Shown here: in pieces, positions 1-8,273 of the stretch
Layout: each line of letters begins with the position of its first letter
How positions within the stretch are numbered: the stretch's first letter is position 1
Virus record (IMG/VR): IMGVR_UViG_3300006790_000121
Location: 1 to 22,910 of that record
DNA length: 22,910 nucleotides
DNA from: a virus
Direction: 5' to 3' (one strand)
Made by a program: the position numbers and the translations under genes
The notes under the pieces: model-generated
The model's database searches: none
What the model saw: the letters and a program-made list of their open reading frames with translations, nothing else
What the model was told of the DNA's origin: nothing

Positions 1-3000
1 GAGACCGCCATACTTGGCACGTTCAATCATGAGCTAACTCACGCTATCCGGGCGCTAGACCTGATTACTCAGGAGGAGCTTGAGCTTCTTGAGCGAGCTT
101 CTCGCAAATATCGGCCCGCGCAAGCCGAGGGGTATGAAGCCGGCGATAGCTTTGTAACCTACACGCAGAGGCAATACGGGGACCGTAGCCCTGTTGTTCA
201 GGCAGAAGAGGCGGTTGCTGAGCTAATTAAGTATGGCTACCAAAACAGGCTCATTGACGAGCGCGGGAATCTTGTCAAGCTGAGTGGCAAGCCAAGAAGC
301 CTGATGCGCCGCATCATGGATTTCTTTAAGCAGATGATTGGCTTTACCCGAGGCGTTGAGGCCAACAACTTCAGCGATTTCCTGAGACGGCTTGAATCTG
401 GCGAGGTGGGGGCTAGAGAGCGCGGCGAAATACGCACCCTATACCGGAGGGAGCGCGAAGCTAAGGTTGTGCCAGAGCGCGGCATAACGGCCAAGGCAGT
501 TGCCGCTGACACGTCACAGAGAAGGCCGCAAGAGATAAGCGACCAGCCGGTGATCGTTGACGACGAACAGCTTTTTGATCGGCGCAGTGATGCAGGCGGG
601 GCATCTGCTAGAGACATGTTCAACGGGACTGACCCCGACATGTTTAACCGCGAGACGGGAGAGGTTGATTACCGTCTGCGGCACAAAAGCCGCAAGGTCG
701 TGGTGGACATGCCTATTGACATGTTTTTGCATTTGGCCGCCTCAATGGAAGGCCCCCGCGCCGACAGTCAAGCCCTAGTGAGAGAGCTGGCCGAAAGCGG
801 CAAAAAGTTCGACAGGATACCACTGCTGGCGCTGTCGTTTGAATCCGGAAAGCCCGAGCATAGATATGTATACGATCACGATGGTCGCCATCGCGCTCGC
901 CAGTTAAAAAGCATGGGTTATGACACGGTCCCAGTGATGATTATGGACGCCTCCATTCGCTGGGACTCTCAGTCTGAAGGCGACTACGACAGAGTAAAAA
1001 CATGGCCCCAAAGCATTCTTAATCAGGACGGGGATTTCGTTTTCCCAATGTTTTTGGATAGGAGTGCGAACGTCAGGTATGGAAGGTTTGGTCCGCAAGA
1101 GGAGACCCTGCTTGACCGTTCACCTATAGAGGCGCCTGTTGACATCACCGATATCGTTTCTGGCGTAGAAAAGGCGCCAAGGCTGAAAGGAAAAAAGGCT
1201 GTTGCTGGATACCTGCAACAACGCACTTTAGAGAAGCTCGGTGGCGTGCCTCGGAATATCGCCAGAGAGGCAGACCGCGAGGCCATCGCGGATGATCTGG
1301 CGCGTGAGGCGATCTTTGAGTACGAGAACCAAGAGAGCGCCGTAGAGTGGTACAACGAGACCATCGACAAGACGATTGAGATGCTTGCCGAGGTGCACCC
1401 AGAGATCAAGACAGACCCCGGATCTAGGGCGGCATTCTTGATGTCGTTAGCCATAACATCGCAGAACCTAGCTGTTCCTGACAACTTGGCCTTAGCAGAG
1501 CAGTCATACAACTACTACAAGAAGAACGGCAAGTTCAAGGTCGAAGGCAAGGGCGACAAGAAGAAGTCGATGGAGTCAAACTTCAAAAAAGCGAACAAGC
1601 TATTTGCAAAGATGACGCCAGTGGAGATTGAGCAGTTCTTGCGAACAGAGTTTGTCGTTAGCGACTTGAACAAGGCAAGCAAGGCGCTGTTGGGTGAGCA
1701 GGCGGACACCGGAGAGCTGGCCGCAAACACCGTGTATGGTTCAGCCATATTCGGACCAAAGATTGGCAACGGCTTCTACACCAATCTGCGGGGCGATTTC
1801 AGTCCTGTCACGATGGATATGTGGTTCATGCGTACTATGGGACGCCTTGCGGGCACCCTCACCGGCACATCCAAATCCAAGCTCGACGGCGCTTACAAGC
1901 GACTTGCAACTGCGGTTGGCAAAAAGCGGGTATTCAAAGACGCCATTGAGCGCCAAGCCAGAGAGATCAAGCGACAGCACGAAAGCGACTACAGGAAGTA
2001 TGCGGCTGAATTTAAGTCAGGCAAGCGGGAGAAGAGCGAGAAAACGCTGGCGGCTGAAAACCTGATCAAGCTGTTGGACGGCACAAACGACGTGCCAATG
2101 AACGGCACTCATCGGAACCAGCTCAGAGATATTACATACAGGGCAATACGCAAGTTTGAGGAAGCCACGGGCGTGTCGATTGAGCCGGCGGCATTCCAAG
2201 CGCTGATATGGTATCCTGAGCAGGATTTATACAAATCACTGGGAGTGAACCTCCGCCATGTTAGACAAGACTATGCAACCTCAACAGAGCAATACCTTAC
2301 CAAGCTCGGAGTTGACCGAGGCAGAATCAAGCGAGCCAAGGATCGGGTTCGGCGCCGCGCAGAGCGAGGACCAGATGGAGTTCGACGCGGCACAGGCGCA
2401 GATGTCCGAGGCGCAGATCGACGCGGGGCTGGACGACTTGATAGCGATCTTTCGGCAACAGAACAGCTAGAGGATCGCTCGGCTCGCCAAATCGACCCCG
2501 TCAAGGTCGAGAAAGCGGTACAGCAAAATCTAGACGCAATCAATCAGACTCAGGGGGCGCCTCGCTTTAGCGTTAAAGCGTCCCCAGAAGCGCAGTACAT
2601 TGGGAGAAACCCCGAAGCCGCGCTGGATCCTGATGATCGGCTTTACGACCAACCAGCACACTCCCCTGAAGCCCAGTCTGCTATTGACAAGTTAACAACA
2701 GGACCGGACCGGGAACAGGCAAATGGCAAGGTGTTCATGGAGGCCACAGACACTGGTCCTCTCGGCACTATGCTGACAAGGTTCAAGCAGTTCGCACTTA
2801 ACCGCTACGCTGGTCTAGAGAAGTACTACCAAAAGAATCCAATGTTGCGCGAGCTTGAGGCTGACTCCAGCGCAATAGCCGCCGCCCTTTTTGCTGATCG
2901 CTCTAGGGGGATTCTGGCGTCTGCAATCAAATACGGCGTACCCGCCTATGAAAACGGGCTGACCAAGGTTGTTGACTTCTACCACAAGAACAGGAAGTAC

Positions 3001-5295
3001 AACGGCTTGATTGACGTAATGTCGCTCATCTACAACAAGGAGGTGGGCGACCTACGCAAGCTGGCGCAGGCATACGCAATCGTCAAGCGTTCTGAATACC
3101 TAAAAACAGTTGAGTACAAGAAGAAGGTGGCGGGGAAGGTCAAGACTCTGGTCGGTAAGGAGACGCCGGTAGACGAAGGGACTCGCGCAGAGATACTCGC
3201 CGCAGTTGACGCCCTGACGGATGCCAATGGGTACAACCCTGTCACCGCGTGGCACGATGTATGGCAGGCGTACAACGACAAGACGATTGATTTCCTCAAA
3301 AACACCGGCATCCTCAATGATGAAACTGCTGATGTATGGAAGGCGTCTTCGTACATACCCTTTTACCGTCAGGCGCAGGGAGACCAGAATGTACCAAAGG
3401 TGGCCTCTGGCGTGTTCGGCGACTTGACCCACCTGTCCAGCTTTAAGAGCTACAAGGGTAGCGAGAAGGCTGTTGACGTGGGCATCATAGAGGCGGTGTC
3501 CCTTAACCTCAGCGCGGCAATAGAAATGGGCATGAGAAATGTGGCCCAGCAGAGAATTGCTCGGGACATGCAGGCGCTTGGCCTTGCAAGGCAGGTTGGG
3601 CTAAAGCAAAGCGTGCCAAACGGAGTGAAGTTTAAGGTTAATGGCAAGCCGGTTCAGTTTGAGATAGATGACAATCTGATCTACAGCTCAATGGAAACGC
3701 TGGGCGGTGGCGCTGTCACTGACATCTTAACAAAAACACTTGGCTTACCGAGCACCATCCTCCGCGAGACCGTTACCCGCGATCCGGGGTTTATGATTGC
3801 CAACATACTAAGGGATACCCTGTCTACATTCGTCACCTCCGGCGCAAATTTTGTGCCAGTTCTGGGCAGTTTGAGGGGGCTGAGCGATGGGGTGGAGCGG
3901 CTGGAGCGTGTCGGCGTGGTCGGTGGTTATGACTACTCGCGAGACCCCGACAACGTTGTTAAGTTTTTTGGAGACGAGGCTACCCGCAGAGGGATTGGGC
4001 CTGAAGGGAAGCGAGGCAGTCCATTCGGGATGTTCACCACGGTATGGAGGTGGGCAGGGGACGCCACAACGGCTTCTGATGCCGCCACAAGAAACGCTGT
4101 TTACAACGATGTTCTTGCCAGAACGGGCAATGAGGCAGAAGCCGCATTCCAAGCAATGGAAATCATCAACTTCTCAAGAAGAGGCGGGCATCCACTGGCG
4201 AGGGTGATCACAGCCGCTATCCCGTTCCTGAACGCCAGATTCCAAGGTCTTGATGTTTTCGTGCGAGCCGCCTCCGGAAACTATTCAGCAGTAGGCGACC
4301 CCAAGGGTCGGGCGCTACAGAAGTTTGCCACAAGAGCGCTGTTGCTCTCTGGTTTGACCGGCATCTACTACATGCTGGTTAGTGATGATGACCAGTATAA
4401 AGAGCAGTCAGATGAGGTGCGAGACAACAACTGGCTCTTGCCGACATCTGCGGGCGTGCCGGTCAAAATCCCAATTCCCTTTGAGGTTGGCTTACTGTTT
4501 AAGACGTTGCCGGAGACAATTATTGCCGCGACCTACGGCGAAAAAACCGCCCCGGAGGTTGCCGAAACCCTGAGAAGAGGCGTTGTTTCCACGCTTGAGA
4601 TAAACCCGCTCGGGGCGCAAGCGTTTGCTCCAGTGGTCGAGGCCGCACTTAATCATAACTTCTTCACTGGAAGGCAGATTGTGCCGTATTACATCGACCA
4701 GAAGATCACTGCGGGATTGCAGGATTCTGCTGGTTCCACCGAAATTGGCAAGTTTGTCGGTCAGGCGCTGAACGTCAGCCCAATGAAGGTGGATCATGTG
4801 ATGTACGGATACACAGGGACTCTCGGCGCCTACGTTCTTGACCTTGTGGATCGCGGCATGAAGACAGAGTTCGTCAAGGGTGAGGGCACTCCCCTGCCGC
4901 CCGCAAGGAATGTGTTTGAGTTTCCCCTGTGGAAGCGGTTTTTCGGTCAGAAAGAGGGGTCTGGCCTCAGAGAGGACGCCTACGATCTGTACAATGAAGT
5001 TTCCACGGTAGTCAACACAGTGAACAGGCTTAAACGGGATGGCCGGAACGATGAGCTAATCGCCTACCTTGCCACGCGCAGGGAGCTATACAGCCTGAAA
5101 GAACCTGTTTATTCCGTAAAGAGAAGGCTTGATGATATCAGGGACCAGAAGAGAAGAGTCACGGCATCAAGCCTAAATCCGGAATTAAAGCGAGAGATGA
5201 TCGACGATCTTGACGCCAAGCTCAACGAGTACCTCAAGGTCATGCCGTTATTAAAAGAAAAGGCGGATTTGCCGTTTATGGAAACAACATTCTAG
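1..5295 (+). CDS. Giant polyvalent phage protein, C-terminal part (zincin, ParB-like, LPD38-like)
   Basis: The frame is open from the first base, so the gene starts upstream of the window and at least 1764 residues are present. Numbering from the window edge, HELTH at 10-14 with a downstream EEAVAE at 69-74 matches a zinc metallopeptidase (HExxH plus a third Glu ligand), common in MuF/polyvalent phage proteins. DGRHRA at about 294-299, followed by a hydrophobic VPVMI strand, resembles a ParB-like domain. A WYPEQ motif lies near nt 2210. Nt 3760-4280 (ending IPFLNARFQGLDV) resembles large polyvalent protein-associated domain 38 (LPD38). Such proteins are thought to be packaged and injected with the DNA. 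The C-terminus is helical and charged. Family assignment is by recognition of motifs, not a search. Nt 2340-2465 encodes an odd Arg/Gly-rich linker, treated separately. Confidence 0.88.
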   Translation, partial: ETAILGTFNHELTHAIRALDLITQEELELLERASRKYRPAQAEGYEAGDSFVTYTQRQYGDRSPVVQAEEAVAELIKYGYQNRLIDERGNLVKLSGKPRSLMRRIMDFFKQMIGFTRGVEANNFSDFLRRLESGEVGARERGEIRTLYRREREAKVVPERGITAKAVAADTSQRRPQEISDQPVIVDDEQLFDRRSDAGGASARDMFNGTDPDMFNRETGEVDYRLRHKSRKVVVDMPIDMFLHLAASMEGPRADSQALVRELAESGKKFDRIPLLALSFESGKPEHRYVYDHDGRHRARQLKSMGYDTVPVMIMDASIRWDSQSEGDYDRVKTWPQSILNQDGDFVFPMFLDRSANVRYGRFGPQEETLLDRSPIEAPVDITDIVSGVEKAPRLKGKKAVAGYLQQRTLEKLGGVPRNIAREADREAIADDLAREAIFEYENQESAVEWYNETIDKTIEMLAEVHPEIKTDPGSRAAFLMSLAITSQNLAVPDNLALAEQSYNYYKKNGKFKVEGKGDKKKSMESNFKKANKLFAKMTPVEIEQFLRTEFVVSDLNKASKALLGEQADTGELAANTVYGSAIFGPKIGNGFYTNLRGDFSPVTMDMWFMRTMGRLAGTLTGTSKSKLDGAYKRLATAVGKKRVFKDAIERQAREIKRQHESDYRKYAAEFKSGKREKSEKTLAAENLIKLLDGTNDVPMNGTHRNQLRDITYRAIRKFEEATGVSIEPAAFQALIWYPEQDLYKSLGVNLRHVRQDYATSTEQYLTKLGVDRGRIKRAKDRVRRRAERGPDGVRRGTGADVRGADRRGAGRLDSDLSATEQLEDRSARQIDPVKVEKAVQQNLDAINQTQGAPRFSVKASPEAQYIGRNPEAALDPDDRLYDQPAHSPEAQSAIDKLTTGPDREQANGKVFMEATDTGPLGTMLTRFKQFALNRYAGLEKYYQKNPMLRELEADSSAIAAALFADRSRGILASAIKYGVPAYENGLTKVVDFYHKNRKYNGLIDVMSLIYNKEVGDLRKLAQAYAIVKRSEYLKTVEYKKKVAGKVKTLVGKETPVDEGTRAEILAAVDALTDANGYNPVTAWHDVWQAYNDKTIDFLKNTGILNDETADVWKASSYIPFYRQAQGDQNVPKVASGVFGDLTHLSSFKSYKGSEKAVDVGIIEAVSLNLSAAIEMGMRNVAQQRIARDMQALGLARQVGLKQSVPNGVKFKVNGKPVQFEIDDNLIYSSMETLGGGAVTDILTKTLGLPSTILRETVTRDPGFMIANILRDTLSTFVTSGANFVPVLGSLRGLSDGVERLERVGVVGGYDYSRDPDNVVKFFGDEATRRGIGPEGKRGSPFGMFTTVWRWAGDATTASDAATRNAVYNDVLARTGNEAEAAFQAMEIINFSRRGGHPLARVITAAIPFLNARFQGLDVFVRAASGNYSAVGDPKGRALQKFATRALLLSGLTGIYYMLVSDDDQYKEQSDEVRDNNWLLPTSAGVPVKIPIPFEVGLLFKTLPETIIAATYGEKTAPEVAETLRRGVVSTLEINPLGAQAFAPVVEAALNHNFFTGRQIVPYYIDQKITAGLQDSAGSTEIGKFVGQALNVSPMKVDHVMYGYTGTLGAYVLDLVDRGMKTEFVKGEGTPLPPARNVFEFPLWKRFFGQKEGSGLREDAYDLYNEVSTVVNTVNRLKRDGRNDELIAYLATRRELYSLKEPVYSVKRRLDDIRDQKRRVTASSLNPELKREMIDDLDAKLNEYLKVMPLLKEKADLPFMETTF
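2258..2470 (+). CDS. Possible embedded out-of-frame ORF inside the polyvalent gene
   Basis: A 70-residue ORF in the +1 frame relative to the host gene. From about nt 2341 its product is acidic and protein-like (QMEFDAAQAQMSEAQ, GLDDLIAIF), with G or C at nearly every third codon position. The host frame over the same bases gives a strongly basic Arg/Gly-rich linker with poorer codon choice. A GGGAGTGA lies about 11 nt before the ATG, rather far for a Shine-Dalgarno. It could be an overprinted gene, a frameshift product of the large gene, or a chance consequence of codon bias. It is listed because the signal is visible; expression is unproven. Confidence 0.25.
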   Translation: MLDKTMQPQQSNTLPSSELTEAESSEPRIGFGAAQSEDQMEFDAAQAQMSEAQIDAGLDDLIAIFRQQNS

Positions 5296-5307
5296 CGGGG
5301 GCATAGA

Positions 5308-6471
5308 ATGCAGTTAGGACAGTTTGCCGAGAGCAAGGCTCAGGCTGAGGTCGCGGCCCTGCTGGACAGTGGCCTCACAAAGAAAGAGGCGGCTCATAAG
5401 CTGGGCATCGGAGAGCGTAATGTCTACCGCACCGTAACCCGTATTAAGGCAAACGCGGCGAGGCGAGGTTACAGCCCAGACCACGATATGACGCATGTTG
5501 TGCCCGAAGGGTACAAGATCAAGGGCGTATCCACCTACTACAATGAAGACGGCAAGCCAACCGGCCAGTGGGTTAAGTCTGCCACCGACGAGCAACAAAG
5601 AGTAGAGGCCCTGCTCAAGGCCGTTGAAGATGCGGCAACTGCGCTCCCGAAGTTCAAGCCCGCCAAGCCTCCAAGGCAGTCCGATTCAGATCTCGCCTCT
5701 CTCTTGACCATCACTGACTTTCATCTCGGCATGAAGGCGTGGCGAGCTTCTGATGGTGACGACTGGGACGTAACGATTGCTAGAGACGTGTTCATGAACG
5801 CTGTGCATGACATGTTAAAGGCATCGCCTAACTCCGAAGTCGGCATTCTTAACCAGCTTGGCGACTTTCTCCACTGGGACGGACTTGTTCAGGTTACGCC
5901 CACCTCCGGGCATCACCTTACCGGGGACGACCGCTATTCCAAACTTGTTGAGCTTAGCATCAATGTAATGACCGAAGCCGTGCATCTGATGCTAAAGAAG
6001 TATCAGCGCGTGGTAGTGGTTCAGGCCGAAGGCAATCACGACCTCGCCTCCAGCGTCTGGATGCGTAAGTTCCTAAAGCACAGGTTTCAGGACGAGCCGC
6101 GTGTCGAAGTAATCGACAACGAGTTTCCTTACTATGCTTACTTGCATGGCAAGATCATGCTTGGTTTCCATCACGGCCATAAGCTACGCATGGCGCAACT
6201 GCAAAAGCTGTTTGCTTCCGAGCCAAGGTTCAGAGAGATGTGGGGCGCCTCGGATCATGCGTATTTACACTGCGGCCACCTGCATCATGAGCGGGTTCTG
6301 GATGATGCTGGGTGTACCGTGGAACAGCATCCAACCCTGTCTGCCAGAGATAATTATGCAAGCTCCAATGGCTATGTCAGCCAGCGTGGTGCTAAGATCA
6401 TTACCTATGACAAGTCAGAGGGAGAAGTCCACCGAGTAACAGTGAGGCCAAGGCATGACAAAAGTTCTTGA
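5308..6471 (+). CDS. HTH-metallophosphoesterase fusion protein
   Basis: 387 residues. The N-terminus (about 11-50; GLTKKEAAHKLGIGERNVYR) is a helix-turn-helix that should bind DNA. After a Lys/Pro linker (112-124) comes a calcineurin-like metallophosphoesterase with all signature motifs: DFH (137-139), GD (185-186) with a following HWDG, GNHD (242-245), HHGH (288-291) and GHLH (323-326). These residues bind two metal ions and hydrolyse phosphodiester or phosphomonoester bonds; relatives include Mre11/SbcD-type nucleases. The substrate cannot be read from the sequence. The gene begins 12 bases after the giant gene's stop and overlaps the next start by 17 bases, so it belongs to the same rightward unit. 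Upstream Shine-Dalgarno is weak (GGGGGCA). Confidence 0.9.
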   Translation: MQLGQFAESKAQAEVAALLDSGLTKKEAAHKLGIGERNVYRTVTRIKANAARRGYSPDHDMTHVVPEGYKIKGVSTYYNEDGKPTGQWVKSATDEQQRVEALLKAVEDAATALPKFKPAKPPRQSDSDLASLLTITDFHLGMKAWRASDGDDWDVTIARDVFMNAVHDMLKASPNSEVGILNQLGDFLHWDGLVQVTPTSGHHLTGDDRYSKLVELSINVMTEAVHLMLKKYQRVVVVQAEGNHDLASSVWMRKFLKHRFQDEPRVEVIDNEFPYYAYLHGKIMLGFHHGHKLRMAQLQKLFASEPRFREMWGASDHAYLHCGHLHHERVLDDAGCTVEQHPTLSARDNYASSNGYVSQRGAKIITYDKSEGEVHRVTVRPRHDKSS

Positions 6472-6724
6472 TTTTAAACGCCCCACTGCGTGGGAGTCGG
6501 CGCAGGAAATGGCAGAGGCTTTTGCAGAAAGGCTTAGTGATGATGATGACGGACTTGCATCAAACCTTCACAGTGCGATCATTGTCTACCGACTAAAAGA
6601 TGGTAGCGTCACCTTTGAGTGTAGCGGCCATGCCAACGTGCTGGATGTCGGCATGATGGCCTCGGCGGTCCACTTAGCTTGTATCTACGAGTTGACGGGC
6701 GCCGAAGACGAGGTCATACACTAG
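6455..6724 (+). CDS. Small phage protein of unknown function
   Basis: 89 residues, not recognised. It has an acidic patch (LSDDDDGL, about 28-35) followed by alternating strands (AIIVYRL, SVTFECSG) and a C-terminal hydrophobic helix (VGMMASAVHLACIYEL), suggesting a small alpha/beta fold. The ATG lies inside the end of the phosphoesterase gene (17-base overlap) and follows GAGGCCAAGGC, an acceptable ribosome-binding site. Its last 11 bases overlap tail-to-tail with a leftward gene, with no terminator between the two transcription units. Confidence 0.7.
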   Translation: MTKVLDFKRPTAWESAQEMAEAFAERLSDDDDGLASNLHSAIIVYRLKDGSVTFECSGHANVLDVGMMASAVHLACIYELTGAEDEVIH

Positions 6725-6881
6725 AAAAAAGAAACGCCGCGCCAGACATTAACAGCACCACCACAAACGGAACCAGCCATTCGGCGCAGGTTAATTCCCT
6801 CAGCATCTCCTCTTTACATCTTTCGCACAAAGCGTCCTTGATTGGGACGCCCGACTTGTTACATCTATAGCAGTGTCTCAT
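6714..6881 (-). CDS. 55-residue zinc-ribbon membrane protein
   Basis: A short leftward ORF. The product starts MRHCYRCNKSG and carries two CxxC pairs (C4/C7 and C19/C22), the pattern of a small zinc ribbon. It then has one transmembrane helix (about 35-52, WLVPFVVVLLMSGAAF) and a short tail. The ATG is preceded by GAGGG with 6 bases spacing. It is the last gene of the leftward recombination operon and overlaps the convergent rightward gene by 11 bases. Zinc-ribbon plus single-helix proteins of this size are frequent in phages but their role is not known. Coding status rests on the coherent motif order and good start context. Confidence 0.72.
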   Translation of the reverse strand: MRHCYRCNKSGVPIKDALCERCKEEMLRELTCAEWLVPFVVVLLMSGAAFLFSSV

Positions 6882-6897
6882 AAGTATCCCTCAGTCC

Positions 6898-6917
6898 TGT
6901 AACTAAATTTAGTTACA
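6898..6917. promoter_or_regulatory. Perfect 20-bp palindrome between operon genes
   Basis: TGTAACTAAATTTAGTTACA is a perfect inverted repeat without a spacer, in the 47-base gap between the zinc-ribbon gene and the upstream nuclease gene. It is AT-rich and lacks a T-tract, so it is not a terminator. A dimeric repressor operator is the simplest reading. No protein partner can be assigned. Confidence 0.5.
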
Positions 6918-6928
6918 ACAAGCCATCC

Positions 6929-7450
6929 CTACAGGTAGCTCTCAAACCGCTCCCATAGCTGATTCATCGGCATCATCTCGGAGTATTTTATCTTGCCAGC
7001 ATCGGCTTCTTCTGCGTAGCCGTCTTTATCTAGGTCGCCAGCAGACACAATCCTTGCGTTTTCCCAGAACCATCGCTTTGTACACCAAGACAGTAGCTCA
7101 ATGCTGTTGCTGTCTCGCTCATTCATGCTGGCAAAAACATAAACGTCTACGTCATAATCTTTTTGACTAAGCGTAACGTGGGCGTCGTAGTATGGCTTGG
7201 CTGTTACTGTCCGACGCTTAGTCTTGACATCCACAGTGACCGACTTGTCGCCATTCAGGCGAACGATGAAGTCTACAGGGCCGGCCTGCCCACCCATCCA
7301 TGAGAAGCTGGGCGAATGAAGGCAAAGTAGCTTGGCGAATTCAGCCTCCCCGAACCTGCCGGCGATCTGGCCTTCCCCGTTCTCGCATATCGTGTGGCGG
7401 TTGAACCTTGACCCAGTGTAAAAGGCTTCAGTCTGAGATCTCATCTGCAT
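6929..7450 (-). CDS. PD-(D/E)XK-type nuclease-like protein
   Basis: 173 residues with the start at ATG 7450 (a TTG one codon earlier and an ATG two codons later are alternatives). The core of a PD-(D/E)XK nuclease is visible: a Glu in an N-terminal helix (GEAEFAKLL, E35/E37), then PVD (D60), a strand, and VDVKTK with D74 and K76 as the acidic/lysine catalytic pair. Such proteins cut DNA in restriction, repair or phage recombination. The rest of the protein is not recognised. It overlaps the upstream coiled-coil gene by 23 bases, within the recombination operon. It might alternatively be an inactive nuclease-fold protein, but the key residues are intact. Confidence 0.72.
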   Translation of the reverse strand: MQMRSQTEAFYTGSRFNRHTICENGEGQIAGRFGEAEFAKLLCLHSPSFSWMGGQAGPVDFIVRLNGDKSVTVDVKTKRRTVTAKPYYDAHVTLSQKDYDVDVYVFASMNERDSNSIELLSWCTKRWFWENARIVSAGDLDKDGYAEEADAGKIKYSEMMPMNQLWERFESYL

Positions 7451-7658
7451 CAAGCGACTCTTTCGCCTTGTTCAACCTTCGCATGGCATCCCTCAGGACA
7501 TCCAGTGTGTCTGCGTTAGCGCCAGCAATAGAGGCTATGCGGTCCAGCGACGCCTCGATCTCCTCTATTCTGTCTAAAATGTCCTGAGTAAAATTGTTCA
7601 TGGACGTAAGCACGTCTGCGTAGGCTTCGCCCTCTAGCTCCACCTTAATCTTGGTCAT
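7428..7658 (-). CDS. Small coiled-coil protein
   Basis: 76 residues. After a short beta-like start (KIKVELEGEAY) the protein is almost entirely helical and heptad-rich (about 20-70; DILDRIEEIEASLDRIASI, LRDAMRRLNKAKESL), so it probably forms a coiled coil or oligomer. The ATG overlaps the stop of the upstream NinB-like gene as ATGA and follows GGAGGGCGATAG, a strong ribosome-binding site. No family is recognised. Its place among recombination genes suggests an accessory role, but nothing in the sequence proves it. Confidence 0.75.
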   Translation of the reverse strand: MTKIKVELEGEAYADVLTSMNNFTQDILDRIEEIEASLDRIASIAGANADTLDVLRDAMRRLNKAKESLDADEISD

Positions 7659-8077
7659 CTATCGCCCTCCGCAGGCGGTATGTAATAGCCAATTTCTGCG
7701 GCTACACGACAAAGCGTTTCAATTAAATCTGAATAGTCGCCTCTACTGGCGTCCCCGCTCCGCTTTGCCGGCCTCCTTCGCATGCCAAACTTGGTCGCAT
7801 GCTCAGTGGATCCGTAGCACTGGCACAGCATTTCTTCGTGCATCTCGTCGGGCGTCATACCGCAGAATCGGGCGAACTCAGCGCACTGCTTCCGGTAGTA
7901 ATTCTCTTGAGGGCGCGTTCTGGCGCTACGCAGTGGCTTGATCTCAATGGTCACGCCGTGAGGCGCCTGTTTGTTGGTGTCAACCAGATCCCGAACCGCA
8001 TCGGGAAAAGCGGAAGACAGGAACTGAAAGACATTCATCAGTTGGATGGATTTATTGCGCGGTATGTGCAACTGCAT
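7655..8077 (-). CDS. NinB-like recombination accessory protein (probable)
   Basis: 140 residues. The order of elements resembles the NinB/Orf family of phage recombination mediators: a beta strand ending in a basic R-S-A-R-T-R-x-Q-N-x-Y segment (about 50-60), a helix with a Cys (CAEFARFCG), the segment GMTPDEMHEEMLCQCYGS (73-90), then a Ser/Arg turn and a C-terminal helix (DYSDLIETLCRVAAEIGYY, 114-132). NinB proteins bind single-stranded DNA and help load recombinases. Start context is good (GGAGCAGAAAA-ATG). Its position between ERF/SSB-type and nuclease genes fits. Similarity is to the pattern, not strong identity, so the name is provisional. Confidence 0.6.
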   Translation of the reverse strand: MQLHIPRNKSIQLMNVFQFLSSAFPDAVRDLVDTNKQAPHGVTIEIKPLRSARTRPQENYYRKQCAEFARFCGMTPDEMHEEMLCQCYGSTEHATKFGMRRRPAKRSGDASRGDYSDLIETLCRVAAEIGYYIPPAEGDR

Positions 8078-8273
8078 TTTTCTGCTCCTTGGTCTGGAAT
8101 GGGCGGTACTGATAGAGGGGGCACTTGTGTGATGTGCATTCTCTAATCAAGCGCTTGAATCCTGACTCCATGTGGTCATCAGTGCACCCCATGCAGTGGG
8201 CGCACATGGCATCAATCGCCTTCTTTCTGGTTGGGTGAGCCCTTAGTCTCACAATGGGGTTGTGCTCAGGCAT
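8052..8273 (-). CDS. Cysteine-rich zinc-binding phage protein
   Basis: 73 residues with a phage-typical cysteine pattern: CAHCMGC (C24, C27, C30) and C46 followed by CPLYQYRP (C51). The CPLxxxRP ending is a recurrent motif in small proteins of Mu-like and other phages. Four of the five cysteines could bind one zinc ion. The function is unknown; a nucleic-acid or protein-binding zinc domain is the obvious guess. ATG follows AAGGGAGATAAAA, a good ribosome-binding site, and overlaps the end of the HNH gene by 8 bases. Confidence 0.78.
   Translation of the reverse strand: MPEHNPIVRLRAHPTRKKAIDAMCAHCMGCTDDHMESGFKRLIRECTSHKCPLYQYRPFQTKEQKNAVAHTAQ

Noticed and set aside
237-641. Leftward ORF opposite the giant gene
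   Set aside because: Ser/Arg-rich antisense shadow without a ribosome-binding site.
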